A stretch of DNA of 64,000 nt from Paenibacillus antarcticus (GTDB taxonomy: Bacteria; Bacillota; Bacilli; Paenibacillales; Paenibacillaceae), in assembly GCF_001637225.1 (NCBI RefSeq), contig NZ_LVJI01000002.1, forward strand, positions 1-64,000. The letters run 5' to 3'. Positions 1-8,510 of this stretch are shown here, in pieces. The notes under the pieces are model-generated. The model had not been told where the DNA came from, ran no database searches, and saw nothing but the letters and a program-made list of their open reading frames with translations. The position numbers were made by a program, and so were the translations under genes. Each line of letters begins with the position of its first letter. Position 1 is the first letter of the stretch.

Positions 1-77
1 AGAATAAGATCATTCCTTAAGCAAGGCGCAAATCGAGAAGATAGCTGTGAGTGTAGCGAAACTGAAGTAATAACACT

Positions 78-115
78 AAAAAGCTGCACCAACGAATTCG
101 TTGGTGCAGCTTTTT
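78..115. terminator. Palindromic rho-independent terminator
   Basis: A perfect inverted repeat (AAAAAGCTGCACCAACG and its complement meeting around AATT) has A-runs on the left and T-runs on the right, so it can work in both directions. It lies 68 bp beyond the stop of the minus-strand asparaginase gene and could also end a plus-strand gene entering from the left of the window. Confidence 0.8.
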
Positions 116-183
116 AGGCTTTAAATTGATTGGGATGTTCTACCTTGGTAAGTAATAATCTTGATTTAACAATGTGATTTCGA

Positions 184-1344
184 TTATTTCGTTGGAATGT
201 TAACTTGGCCAGATCCGTAAGTATCAAACCATCCTTGGATCGTTTTGAAATCTTTACTAAATGAAAGGCTTAGCTGTAGTAGTATGCGAGCATGTGCAGC
301 GTTTAAGCTGTCTCCTGCAATAATACCATCACCGGATGAGTAGCTACTGCCCGAACCTGTACGAGTTGTGGATACGAAGATAACTCCTTTTTCTTTAATA
401 GCTTTCGTGCGAGCTTCTCCAATGGCTTTGGAAACACCACCAGCTCCTGTTCCCGCAGTAACAATACCTTTAGCACCGTCCTGGACAAATCCGTTGATCG
501 CTCCAGCTCCAGCCTCCTGATAAGAATAAGCTATTTCCACCTTCGCCATATTGCTACTCTTGATCGTTCTAAGATCGAAAGGTGTTGCCCATTTATCGGC
601 ACTTAGAAGTGCTCTAGAATTAGCGCGATACATACGAATGTTCTTCTCATCGATATATCCCAACATACCCATCATAGGCGTTTCAAATGTATCCACTCGC
701 GTTGCATTGGTTTTGGTGACATCTCTTGCGGCATGAATCTCATCATTAAGCATCACGACTGTTCCGTAATATTTCGTTTTTCCACTTGCAGCTAACTTGA
801 TAGCATTGTATAGATTAGCTTGTGCGTCACTTCCGATAACTGTCCAAGGGCGCATGGAACCTGTTACCACAACTGGTTTGGCGCTGCGTACTGTAAGGTC
901 AAGGAAATATGCGATTTCTTCCATCGTATCTGTACCTGTTGTCACGACTACCGCATCCTGTGTTTCGAGTATTTGATCCACTTTTAAAGAAAGACTAGAT
1001 AATTGTTGCATCGTATAGGAACTAGAACCGGCATTACCAAATTGAAAGCTTGATACATCAGCGATTTGGTCTTTATTAGGGAGTGCTTTTACCATATCCT
1101 CCATTAATAACGTACCGGCTCTGTAATTCTGGAAGCTTGTTTCATCCACAGATTTACCTGCGATAGTTCCACCTGTTGCAATCACTTGTACCTTAGGAAG
1201 TTTAGGAGCTGATTCAGCAGATACAATGGCTTCGGCAGCATAAGCATGTGAATTAGGTAACACGGTAATTGTTGAAAAGAGAGCTGTAAAAGCTAGACTA
1301 GCTGCAAAAGTGGTTTTCAGTGCTGTTGACTTTGATAGTTTCAT
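184..1344 (-). CDS. Secreted L-asparaginase (type II-like)
   Basis: Hydrolyses L-asparagine to aspartate and ammonia, probably outside the membrane. The 386-residue protein begins with a Sec-type signal (Lys-rich N-terminus, hydrophobic core, Ala-rich cleavage region ending near AYAAEA). The two asparaginase signatures are present: TGGTIAG, with the nucleophilic Thr, and TTGTDTMEE, with the second Thr-Asp pair. The ATG at 1344 was chosen over one 33 bp upstream because a GGGGGTAA ribosome binding site sits just before it and the signal peptide then starts normally. The gene is monocistronic, ends before the palindromic terminator at 78-115 and diverges from the MalT-like regulator. Family assignment is secure. 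Extracellular location is inferred from the signal, and no lipobox cysteine is seen, so it should be released rather than lipid-anchored. Confidence 0.92.
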   Translation of the reverse strand: MKLSKSTALKTTFAASLAFTALFSTITVLPNSHAYAAEAIVSAESAPKLPKVQVIATGGTIAGKSVDETSFQNYRAGTLLMEDMVKALPNKDQIADVSSFQFGNAGSSSYTMQQLSSLSLKVDQILETQDAVVVTTGTDTMEEIAYFLDLTVRSAKPVVVTGSMRPWTVIGSDAQANLYNAIKLAASGKTKYYGTVVMLNDEIHAARDVTKTNATRVDTFETPMMGMLGYIDEKNIRMYRANSRALLSADKWATPFDLRTIKSSNMAKVEIAYSYQEAGAGAINGFVQDGAKGIVTAGTGAGGVSKAIGEARTKAIKEKGVIFVSTTRTGSGSSYSSGDGIIAGDSLNAAHARILLQLSLSFSKDFKTIQGWFDTYGSGQVNIPTK

Positions 1345-1739
1345 AATGTTACCCCCAATAAAAGTATGTATTATCACCTATAATGTTAATTTATATAACA
1401 CATTCGATGACTGATAACCAGATTATATCGACGAGATACACTGAAACGCAAATAGTGAATACGGTGATAAAACGCTTTAATAACTAGTATAGTTCCTAAT
1501 ATTGCCGAATTCGATTAAATACTAACTTTATTGAAAATAATAATAAATATTATAATTATTACTTTATGTGTTATGAAATATAACATTAAATGAATGTATC
1601 TAGTCTTGAAAGATAATTGGTAGAATTAGTCGAATATTGATACAATTATTGTGAGTTTGAGTGGGTATCCGAATTAATTATTCTATCTATTCATATATGA
1701 AATGCCTTCTTGGAACGTAAGAATACGGAGGAGTTATTA
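1345..1739. other. Divergent intergenic region
   Basis: About 395 bp of AT-rich DNA separates the asparaginase gene (minus) from the MalT-like regulator (plus) and must hold both promoters. I see only weak -35/-10 candidates, for example TTGAGT at 1657-1662 with TATTCT at 1679-1684 for the plus gene. There is no open frame with a ribosome binding site, no RNA gene and no convincing repeat. Confidence 0.5.
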
Positions 1740-4301
1740 ATGATTGTAAGTACAAAATTATATATACCCCATGTACGTAATTCATTGGTGTGTCGCCCGA
1801 GACTGATGAGCAAACTTGATGAAGGAAGATCAGCAAAGTTGACACTTGTTTCTGCACATGCTGGATATGGGAAAACAACAGCATTAAGTGAATGGGCGAA
1901 ACAATGTAGTGAACCGGTGGCGTGGGTCTCGTTAGATAATCAAGATAATGATTGGATACGATTTTGGAGTTATATGACGACGTCCATCGAGATGAGAGTT
2001 CCGGGGTATGGTCAGCGTATTTTCCCTCTCCTTGAAAAAGGTACTTCGGTACAATATGAGCGTGTGATTTCGGAGATACTGAATGAACTGAATGCGTTAT
2101 CAAGTGAACTGATCTTTATTCTCGATGATTTCCATTTGATAGAGCTACCTGCCATACATCATTCCTTTATTTATTTGATCGACCATTTGCCTCCACATAT
2201 TCATATTTATATCGCAAGTCGTACGGATTTAATGATGCCTACTGCTCGACTTCTCGCGAGGGGCGAATTATTTCAAATCAACATACAGGATTTACGCTTT
2301 CAACTGGATGAAGGGCTTAATTTTTTTCATGATACAACGGATTTATTGCTTTCGAAGGAGCAAGTTACTGAACTTTTCAAGCAGACAGAGGGTTGGGTAA
2401 CCGGAATGCAGTTGGCAGCGATTTCTCTGAAGCGTAGTGATAATATAGCTGAATCAATCCATCGATTTAGTGGTCAACATCATCATATCTCTGATTATTT
2501 ATTAGAGGAAGTACTACGTCATCAATCCGAGTCCCTCCGAGAGTTCTTATTGAATACGTCCATATTAAATCGATTGAACCATTCGTTATGTCAGGCAGTA
2601 ACGGGTCAATTGAACGCTCAGGAACAATTGGAGAAGTTAGAACAATTAAATTTGTTTATTATTCCTCTAGATGACAATAGAAATTGGTATAGATATCATC
2701 ATTTGTTCTCAGAATTCTTACGTCGGGTATTATGGGAGTCAGATCCAGGACAATGGGAGCAAGCGCATATCCGTGCAGCATACTGGCTAGAGAATGCGGG
2801 ATTTGATGAAGAAGCAGTTGAGCACTACTTAGAGGGAAAGCAGTATACCGATGTTGTTCGACTAATTGAGAAAAATCTGCATACCTTGATGCAATCCAAG
2901 AGTGTAACGTTGAATCGATGGGTGTCTGTGTTGCCGGACAACTCCTTTGCAGAGAAGCCGATGATCGAAATGTTCTATATATCTATATTACTAGGGGTAG
3001 GGGAATGGGAAGCTGCTTTTAGAAGGGTGAAACAAGCTGAGCTATGGTTCCAAGCATTACATGATAAATTGCCAGGGACGGAATGGAATCAGGTCATAGG
3101 TAACATTTACTTTTTTTGTGCGGTCACCTCGTATCTTCAGAAAGATCTGGTGCAAACTTCGGAATATTTTGAGTTGGTAGAACGATATATGCCTGAAGGT
3201 AGTTTATTTCAAACGATGGGACGTAATAGATTTCAAGGTTATGATTCGTTTGATGATCATTTGGCGTTTATTGACGATTTGCATGCGGCAGATACATTTC
3301 TCGTGAAGTGGATTAAAGTATGGAAGAAAAAAAAGGTGTATCCTTTTATCGGTTACTTATATGCTTCTTACAGTAAATTGCTGTACGAGTGGAATCGGTT
3401 GGATGAGGCAGAGTTCTATGTCAATCAGGCGCTGGGACGTAAGGATATAGAACCCTTTGCTCGAATAGTTATACATAATACGATTAGTGCTGCACGGATT
3501 AAGCAAGCCAAAGGCGATCCTGATGGTGCACTAGCATTACTTACCAAGGTGAAGTCGCAGATTGACTCCCCTGATTATGAATTATTCATGGTGAAAATCG
3601 AAGCGGAAGAAGCTATTCATTCTCTGCAACAAGGCTCGTCGGAATATGCTTTAGATTGGATGGGAAGATATGAGATGGCGCATACCAATGAGGTTTCAAT
3701 GGTTCGTGTGGCCGAGCATTTAGCTTTGGCTAGAGTGCTTGGAGAATGTGGACGAACGGAAGAAGCGCTAGATTTGTTGGAAAGATTGCATCTTTTATTG
3801 ATGAAGGAAGATCGTCTACGGGATCGGATTAAGGTACTTATTCTGCAAAGTATGACGCTTCAGCGAGTAAGTCAAACGGAGCATGCGCTCGTTGCATTAG
3901 AAGGTGCACTACACTTGGGAGAACCGGAAGGTTACATTCGAAGTTTTATAGATGAAGGCCCTATGATGGGAGTGCTGTTATCTATTTATTTGAAGGATCA
4001 ACAAACGAATAGTCGGTTGAGGAATCCTCTACAAGTATCCTTAACGTATGTGAAACAGCTACTTCAAGTCATGAATATCACACCGGAAGATGAGCTGTCG
4101 CTTAAAGAAATATTAACAGAACAAGAAACAAAGATCATAAGGTTGATAGGCAATGGATTATCGAACAAGGAAGTCGCCTATGACCTGAGCATTAAGGGTG
4201 AAACTGTAAAGTCGCATATAAAAAATGTGTACAGGAAGCTAAGAGTCAGTAACCGCGTACAAGCTTTACAACGAGCCAAGGAATTAAACATACTGGATTG
4301 A
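1740..4301 (+). CDS. MalT-like LuxR-family ATPase regulator
   Basis: A large (853-residue) STAND-type transcriptional activator. The N-terminal ATPase has a Walker A at residues 41-47 (AGYGKTT) and a Walker B in the stretch LIFILDDFHL. The middle has TPR-like helical repeats. The C-terminal 65 residues form a LuxR/GerE helix-turn-helix (LTEQETKIIRLI, then GLSNKEVAYDL and KSHIKNVYRKL). Proteins of this build bind ATP and an inducer, oligomerise and activate promoters; MalT of E. coli is the model. The inducer here is unknown. ATG 1740 is preferred to the TTG at 1710 because CGGAGGAG lies 6-8 bp before it. The gene stands alone, ends in a clear terminator and diverges from the asparaginase gene, which it might control; that link is only positional. 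Confidence 0.88.
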   Translation: MIVSTKLYIPHVRNSLVCRPRLMSKLDEGRSAKLTLVSAHAGYGKTTALSEWAKQCSEPVAWVSLDNQDNDWIRFWSYMTTSIEMRVPGYGQRIFPLLEKGTSVQYERVISEILNELNALSSELIFILDDFHLIELPAIHHSFIYLIDHLPPHIHIYIASRTDLMMPTARLLARGELFQINIQDLRFQLDEGLNFFHDTTDLLLSKEQVTELFKQTEGWVTGMQLAAISLKRSDNIAESIHRFSGQHHHISDYLLEEVLRHQSESLREFLLNTSILNRLNHSLCQAVTGQLNAQEQLEKLEQLNLFIIPLDDNRNWYRYHHLFSEFLRRVLWESDPGQWEQAHIRAAYWLENAGFDEEAVEHYLEGKQYTDVVRLIEKNLHTLMQSKSVTLNRWVSVLPDNSFAEKPMIEMFYISILLGVGEWEAAFRRVKQAELWFQALHDKLPGTEWNQVIGNIYFFCAVTSYLQKDLVQTSEYFELVERYMPEGSLFQTMGRNRFQGYDSFDDHLAFIDDLHAADTFLVKWIKVWKKKKVYPFIGYLYASYSKLLYEWNRLDEAEFYVNQALGRKDIEPFARIVIHNTISAARIKQAKGDPDGALALLTKVKSQIDSPDYELFMVKIEAEEAIHSLQQGSSEYALDWMGRYEMAHTNEVSMVRVAEHLALARVLGECGRTEEALDLLERLHLLLMKEDRLRDRIKVLILQSMTLQRVSQTEHALVALEGALHLGEPEGYIRSFIDEGPMMGVLLSIYLKDQQTNSRLRNPLQVSLTYVKQLLQVMNITPEDELSLKEILTEQETKIIRLIGNGLSNKEVAYDLSIKGETVKSHIKNVYRKLRVSNRVQALQRAKELNILD

Positions 4302-4304
4302 TGG

Positions 4305-4330
4305 TATCCCCCAAACGGGGGATATTTTTA
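4305..4330 (+). terminator. Terminator after MalT-like gene
   Basis: Stem ATCCCCC / GGGGGAT with a 4-base loop (AAAC), followed by ATTTTTA, four bases after the stop codon. Confidence 0.85.
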
Positions 4331-4453
4331 TGTCGAAAAGATTGATAAAATTAAAGATATATTACGAATAGGCTCGGGGTTTGTCAGGTGTCCCATATGA
4401 ACAGCTAGAGTTTAATTTTTAGTACATGAATATATAGGGGGTGGTTATTACAC

Positions 4454-5128
4454 ATGAAATATAAAGGACGCATCATATCCTTGGTTATTGTTGTTATGAG
4501 CGCGGTCGGGTTAATTGTCTATAACGACATAGTCAATGGTTACATAGATATCATGTATTTATTTGTTTCAGCGTTCTTCCTATTTCTAGGATGGAAGCTA
4601 GGCAAGCAATATGATAAGGTCAAATACCTTTCGGAAAAGGATTTGATGACGGGAAGCTACAATCGTCGATTCATGGTAGATAAATTCCCGAAATTGAAAA
4701 GTAGGTCGGATCGCAGAGCGCAGAAGCTTCTCATCTTTCTAATTGATGTAGACAATTTCAAATTAATAAATGTTCATTATGGACATACAACGGGCGATCG
4801 TGTGCTACAAATGATTGCAAATGCTCTTGAGAAAGAGTGCGGACATTTGGATTATTTAATTAGGTGGGGCGGCGATGAATTTGTATGTGTTTTCCCGTGT
4901 ACAGAAGTATCAGAACTGAATGAGCGCTACCTTTCCCTCCACAATGGATTCAATAAATTATCATCTCGGATTTCAGTGAATGTATCTGCATCTATCGGAC
5001 ATGCAATCTATCCAGATGAGGGTGTGGAATTAAATGATCTTATTAAGATTGCTGATAAGAACATGTATAGAGGCAAACGATGCCGTAATAACCAGGATAA
5101 CAAAAAGTTAGTCATTAATGGACACTAG
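4454..5128 (+). CDS. Membrane diguanylate cyclase (GGDEF)
   Basis: Makes c-di-GMP from two GTP. The 224-residue protein has two N-terminal membrane helices (about residues 6-24 and 31-46) with almost no outside loop, then a GGDEF domain. The active-site motif GGDEF is intact at residues 139-143. The product-inhibition site RxxD, normally five residues before it, reads GHLD, so feedback inhibition is probably lost. There is no PAS, GAF or other sensor domain. A GGGGGTGG ribosome binding site precedes the ATG. An HD-GYP gene follows after about 55 bp with no terminator between, so the cyclase and its likely antagonist are co-transcribed. Confidence 0.88.
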   Translation: MKYKGRIISLVIVVMSAVGLIVYNDIVNGYIDIMYLFVSAFFLFLGWKLGKQYDKVKYLSEKDLMTGSYNRRFMVDKFPKLKSRSDRRAQKLLIFLIDVDNFKLINVHYGHTTGDRVLQMIANALEKECGHLDYLIRWGGDEFVCVFPCTEVSELNERYLSLHNGFNKLSSRISVNVSASIGHAIYPDEGVELNDLIKIADKNMYRGKRCRNNQDNKKLVINGH

Positions 5129-5184
5129 GCAGAAAGTGTCACTATAAAGTGAAGGCAGTAAACATGGTTTGTGGGAGGGAATCA

Positions 5185-6192
5185 ATGGCAATGGATAGCT
5201 TATTAGGTAGAACGATAAAAAATGATATTACGAATGCGCATGGGGTGTCTTTGATACCCGCGCTAACAAAAATTCAAGATGATCATATTAAGTTTTTGAG
5301 AAATCATATCATTGACCCCATTTCCATTTCATTCATATCAGACAATAAAAAAATATCTGACAATTCCATAAAAAAAGTTGTGAATACGTCGAAGACTATA
5401 TTCCATTCCATTGAAGCGTCTGGAAAGATTCCATTAATGGAAATAAGGAAAGGCATTCTTCCGTTCGTTCAAGAAGCAGCTAATAACACTAATATTTTTC
5501 AACTATTTGATGTCGTAAAGGCAACAGATGAATATACATACCAGCACAATATCGGCGTGGGAATAATATCTACTTTAATTGGTAGGTGGCTACATTTATC
5601 TGAATCTGAAATCTCAATTTTGTCTCTTGCAGCTACGTTACACGATGTTGGAAAAGTTAAAGTACCGATTGAAATATTAAATAAACCAGGGAAATTAACG
5701 AATGATGAATTTGCGGTGATCAAAAAACATACGATTTATGGCTACGAGATTATGAAGGAGACGGTTGGTTTAAACCAACGAATTCCGTTAGTAGCACTGC
5801 AGCATCATGAGCGTAATGATGGTAAGGGATATCCTTTAGGGCTTAAAGGAGATAAAGTAGATTACTTTAGCAAAATTGTGGCTGTGGCTGATATTTTTCA
5901 TGCAATGTCATCTAAACGCCCATATCACGATCCAATCCCATTTCATGAAATTGTAAGTCAAATGAGGAGAGGGATATTTGGGGAACTTGATCCTATCATT
6001 GTTTCTGTATTTCTAGATAACATTATGAAGCGAATGGTTGGAGAGAATGTTGTTTTGACAGATGGGCGAATGGGTGAGGTCGTATCATTGAATCCTCATA
6101 ACATAGAGACACCGCTAATTAAAGTCGACGATGAATTTATTGATTTGAGTAAACGAAATGATATACAGATTCGAGTAATCAGTATTGTGTGA
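5185..6192 (+). CDS. HD-GYP c-di-GMP phosphodiesterase
   Basis: Degrades c-di-GMP. In the 335-residue form the HD motif is at residues 153-154 (HDVGK) and the HHE..DGKGYP signature starts at 207. Both are intact, so catalysis is expected. An N-terminal region of roughly 100 residues carries no recognisable sensor, and a short all-beta-looking tail ends the protein. ATG 5185 was chosen because GGGAGGG sits 5 bp before it; an in-frame GTG at 5149 would add 12 residues but has no site. It follows the GGDEF gene in the same unit, giving a make/break pair. It could instead be a degenerate receptor, but the catalytic residues argue against that. Confidence 0.88.
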   Translation: MAMDSLLGRTIKNDITNAHGVSLIPALTKIQDDHIKFLRNHIIDPISISFISDNKKISDNSIKKVVNTSKTIFHSIEASGKIPLMEIRKGILPFVQEAANNTNIFQLFDVVKATDEYTYQHNIGVGIISTLIGRWLHLSESEISILSLAATLHDVGKVKVPIEILNKPGKLTNDEFAVIKKHTIYGYEIMKETVGLNQRIPLVALQHHERNDGKGYPLGLKGDKVDYFSKIVAVADIFHAMSSKRPYHDPIPFHEIVSQMRRGIFGELDPIIVSVFLDNIMKRMVGENVVLTDGRMGEVVSLNPHNIETPLIKVDDEFIDLSKRNDIQIRVISIV

Positions 6193-6208
6193 TTATGTTG
6201 ACCATACA

Positions 6209-6238
6209 TGACTGCCGCGTTTGCGTGGCGGTTTCTTT
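6209..6238 (+). terminator. Terminator after HD-GYP gene
   Basis: Stem CTGCCGC / GCGTGGCGG (with one bulge and a G-U pair) around a GTTT loop, followed by a T-rich tract (TTTCTTT). It is weaker than others in the window. Confidence 0.6.
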
Positions 6239-6352
6239 ATGTATATATGTACATGCTCTTTTATTGAAAGGTAATGTTGTTATAGCGTATTATGGACAAG
6301 AATCATATGATGACTTAAAGTTCGATGAATATTAGCATAAGGAGTGATGATT

Positions 6353-6796
6353 ATGATGTATGATGCTAACTCACCAGAAGATTATATAAATCAGTTACCT
6401 GAGGATCGAAAGGCAGTCATTTCAGAATTAAGAAAGGTTATACTGGAGAGTCTTCCTGTAGGATTTAAAGAGACCATGAGTTACGGGTTCATCAGTTATG
6501 TGGTACCACATTCACTTTATCCTGCGGGGTATCATTGTAATCCCAAAGAACCATTACCATTTATGAGTATTGCTTCTCAGAAAAACTTAGTAGCTATTTA
6601 TCACATGGGTGTATACGCAGATCAAGAGCTGTTAAATTGGTTCGTACAAGAGTATCCTAAACATATGAAGACGAAGCTCGATATGGGGAAAAGTTGTATT
6701 CGGTTTAAGAATATGAATCAAATACCATATGCTTTAATCGGAGAACTTAGTAAAAAAATAACGGTAGAACAATGGATTGAAAAATGCGATAAATAG
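6353..6796 (+). CDS. DUF1801 (YdhG-like) protein
   Basis: A 147-residue soluble protein of the DUF1801/YdhG type. It has the typical opening in which a short helix (SPEDYINQLPEDRK) is followed by KVILESLP and GFKETMSYGF. The central KNLVAIYHMG and the late KSCIRFKN with a final IPYALIGEL also fit the family. The fold resembles the iron-chaperone frataxin, but no activity is firmly known for this branch. AAGGAG lies 8 bp before ATG 6353; several in-frame codons crowd here (GTG 6344, ATG 6347 and 6356), so the start is uncertain by a few residues. A GNAT gene follows 17 bp downstream, probably in the same transcript. Confidence 0.78.
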   Translation: MMYDANSPEDYINQLPEDRKAVISELRKVILESLPVGFKETMSYGFISYVVPHSLYPAGYHCNPKEPLPFMSIASQKNLVAIYHMGVYADQELLNWFVQEYPKHMKTKLDMGKSCIRFKNMNQIPYALIGELSKKITVEQWIEKCDK

Positions 6797-6813
6797 CACA
6801 AAGGAGATCGAAA

Positions 6814-7290
6814 ATGCCTAAGATTACTACAAAAACATTTGATGAAGACTTACAAACTGTCTTAGCTGAATTAACCTCTGGGTATCATTCTGGGGAATTG
6901 AGTAAGAAGGATATCTCGGAACTACCTGAAGAATTATATGTCATTGAAGATGACAATACGATGGTCGGGTATGCCGCGATTTGGGAATATAAAAGTGGGA
7001 AGCAGTTAGTCCAGAAGGCGGAACAAGATTATTTCAGTGATGATGAGAGATATCTACAAAAAGATTTCTATATAGATATTAAAAACAAATCAGATTTTAT
7101 ATTTATAGAAGCATTGGATGTATTGAAAGAATTTGAAGGTAATGGTTATGCGGCCTTCTTTATGGATTGGCTCAAAGAGAAATATCCTAATAAGAAAATG
7201 TATGTATATCCTATAACGACATCACGCAATTTCTGGTACAAGCAGCAGTTCGAGGTTGTTGGGGATACGATCTGGATGTCATTCAATTAA
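6814..7290 (+). CDS. GNAT-family N-acetyltransferase
   Basis: A 158-residue protein with the GNAT layout. Near residues 105-125 the segment FEGNGYAAFFMDWLKEKYP fits motif A, the acetyl-CoA pyrophosphate-binding turn (R/Q-x-x-G-x-G/A, with GNGYA here) and its following helix. The C-terminus has the usual FWYKQQFEVVGD strand-turn, where small GNATs close the acceptor site. The substrate cannot be read from sequence. An AAAGGAG site lies just before the ATG. It sits in one unit with the DUF1801 gene and is closed by a strong terminator. Confidence 0.75.
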   Translation: MPKITTKTFDEDLQTVLAELTSGYHSGELSKKDISELPEELYVIEDDNTMVGYAAIWEYKSGKQLVQKAEQDYFSDDERYLQKDFYIDIKNKSDFIFIEALDVLKEFEGNGYAAFFMDWLKEKYPNKKMYVYPITTSRNFWYKQQFEVVGDTIWMSFN

Positions 7291-7325
7291 ACAACAAGTG
7301 TGTACTTATTGTGTCTTTGATTGTT

Positions 7326-7364
7326 AAAGAACTGCTGATCTTTAGGGTCAGCAGTTCTTTTTTG
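7326..7364 (+). terminator. Strong terminator after GNAT gene
   Basis: A 13-bp perfect stem (AAAGAACTGCTGA / TCAGCAGTTCTTT) with a 9-base loop, followed by T-rich sequence. Confidence 0.9.
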
Positions 7365-7466
7365 TGTATAGTTGGTGAACGGGATAACTTGTAATTCGAC
7401 AATAAGTGACAAGTTTCATTGACGCTAGGTAACGTATTAAGTTAGTCTATAGAAAATCAAGAATAC

Positions 7467-7472
7467 TATAAT
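7467..7472 (+). promoter_or_regulatory. Probable -10 box of the degV-like gene
   Basis: TATAAT lies 70 bp before the DegV-family start. The matching -35 is poor (about TAGTCT near 7443-7448). The box is placed so that the hairpin at 7492-7527 would be in the leader RNA. Confidence 0.4.
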
Positions 7473-7491
7473 TTAGATACAAAAATATAAG

Positions 7492-7527
7492 AGAAGTAGG
7501 GAACGAAATAACGCCCTACTTCTTTTT
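7492..7527 (+). terminator. Leader hairpin with T-tract before degV-like gene
   Basis: A perfect 10-bp stem (AGAAGTAGGG / CCCTACTTCT) with a 12-base loop, followed by TTTCTTT. It ends only about 15 bp before the DegV-family ATG, after the probable -10 box and well past the terminator of the upstream gene. Its position suggests attenuation or a leftover terminator rather than the end of the upstream operon. Confidence 0.55.
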
Positions 7528-7542
7528 CTTTGGGGGACAAAG

Positions 7543-8460
7543 ATGATTAAGATTATGGCTGACTCTACTTGTGATTTGATAGAAGAAATGATTGAGAAAT
7601 ATAACATCGGAATCGCACCATTAATGATAATGATAGACGGTCAAGAGTGTAGAGATAAGATTGATATACAGCCTGATGATTTCTATGCAATCCTAGGAAA
7701 TTTAGAAGAAGCCCCTACGACGTCGATGCCAAACCCAACAGAATATTTGAATATCATAAATGAAGCAATAGAAGATGGATATACAGAGATACTATGTATT
7801 TGTATGTCGAGTGGCACAAGTGGATCCTTTCAATCCGCTGAAATAGCCAAAGAAACTTTTTTTGATGATCATCCGGACTCTTCTATTAAAATTCACGTCG
7901 TAGATTCCAGATCTATGAGTCATGGTAGTGGATGGCTAACGCTGAAATCTGCTATGTTGAGAGCGAATGGATGTACTTTTGAAGAATTAATACAATTCAA
8001 TGAATCGTATAAAAATAATGTAAAACACTTTCTCTGTGTAGATGATCTAAATCATCTTATTAAGAGTGGTAGGCTTACCAATGCAAGCGCTCTAATAGGC
8101 AGGATTCTAAAAATCAAACCGATCATGTCTATGAGACAAGGCAAAGGGGCTATTGTAGCTAAGGAAAGAGGATTAAAAGGCGTATTAAACCATTATGTGA
8201 AAGAATTCAACCTACGAAATGATTGGGAAGTTACAGATTTCATTATTATAGGTTTCACTTCAGAGAGAACGATTGCTGAACACTTGATGGACAAGATCAG
8301 GGAAGAAACAGCATTTAAAGGTGAAATATTCATCATGCAAATGGGTGTAGCCGTAGGGACTCATGTGGGATTAGGCGCCGTGTCTATGTTCTTTATTGAG
8401 AAGGGACATAAGAGAGATGGACTGTTGATCAATGGAATTAATAAAATAAAACATAGATAA
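7543..8460 (+). CDS. DegV-family fatty-acid-binding protein
   Basis: A 305-residue cytosolic protein of the DegV/FakB family. FakB proteins carry a fatty acid and present its carboxylate to the kinase FakA for phosphorylation. The family marks are the opening ADSTCDL, the TSMPNP segment (normally TSxPSP), the SSGTSGSFQSA ligand-binding loop and the GRL segment (SGRLTNASALIGRIL) leading to IKPIM. The C-terminal HVGLGAVSMFF matches the usual GPGALGLFF-like ligand loop, though less strictly than in characterised FakB proteins. A GGGGGAC site precedes the ATG. The gene is monocistronic. Which fatty acid it binds is unknown, and no fakA-like gene is in the window. Confidence 0.85.
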   Translation: MIKIMADSTCDLIEEMIEKYNIGIAPLMIMIDGQECRDKIDIQPDDFYAILGNLEEAPTTSMPNPTEYLNIINEAIEDGYTEILCICMSSGTSGSFQSAEIAKETFFDDHPDSSIKIHVVDSRSMSHGSGWLTLKSAMLRANGCTFEELIQFNESYKNNVKHFLCVDDLNHLIKSGRLTNASALIGRILKIKPIMSMRQGKGAIVAKERGLKGVLNHYVKEFNLRNDWEVTDFIIIGFTSERTIAEHLMDKIREETAFKGEIFIMQMGVAVGTHVGLGAVSMFFIEKGHKRDGLLINGINKIKHR

Positions 8461-8463
8461 AAA

Positions 8464-8510
8464 GCGACGACCACTTGCCGATAGGAATCGGGAGTGGTCG
8501 TCATTTTGTT
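8464..8510. terminator. Bidirectional terminator between degV-like and GH20 genes
   Basis: A 10-bp perfect stem (GACGACCACT / AGTGGTCGTC) followed by ATTTTGTT on the plus strand. It sits between convergent genes and touches the last bases of the GH20 gene. Confidence 0.75.

Noticed and set aside
1..70. Possible C-terminal end of a plus-strand gene (frame reading DHSLSKAQIEKIAVSVAKLK then TAA)
   Set aside because: It looks like a protein tail and is followed by the terminator at 78-115, but the same frame has TAA at 5-7, and too little sequence lies inside the window to tell a pseudogene or frameshift from chance.
1687..2103. 138-codon minus frame opposite the MalT-like gene
   Set aside because: It lies wholly opposite a well-supported gene, has no ribosome binding site and its composition is that of an antisense shadow.
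4330..4453. c-di-GMP riboswitch upstream of the GGDEF gene
   Set aside because: Searched by eye for the conserved GEMM-I core and the c-di-GMP-II fold; neither is present here or before the SLH and GH18 genes.
5149..5184. Longer N-terminus of the HD-GYP protein from GTG 5149
   Set aside because: There is no ribosome binding site for it, and the site GGGAGGG lies inside this stretch, correctly spaced for ATG 5185.
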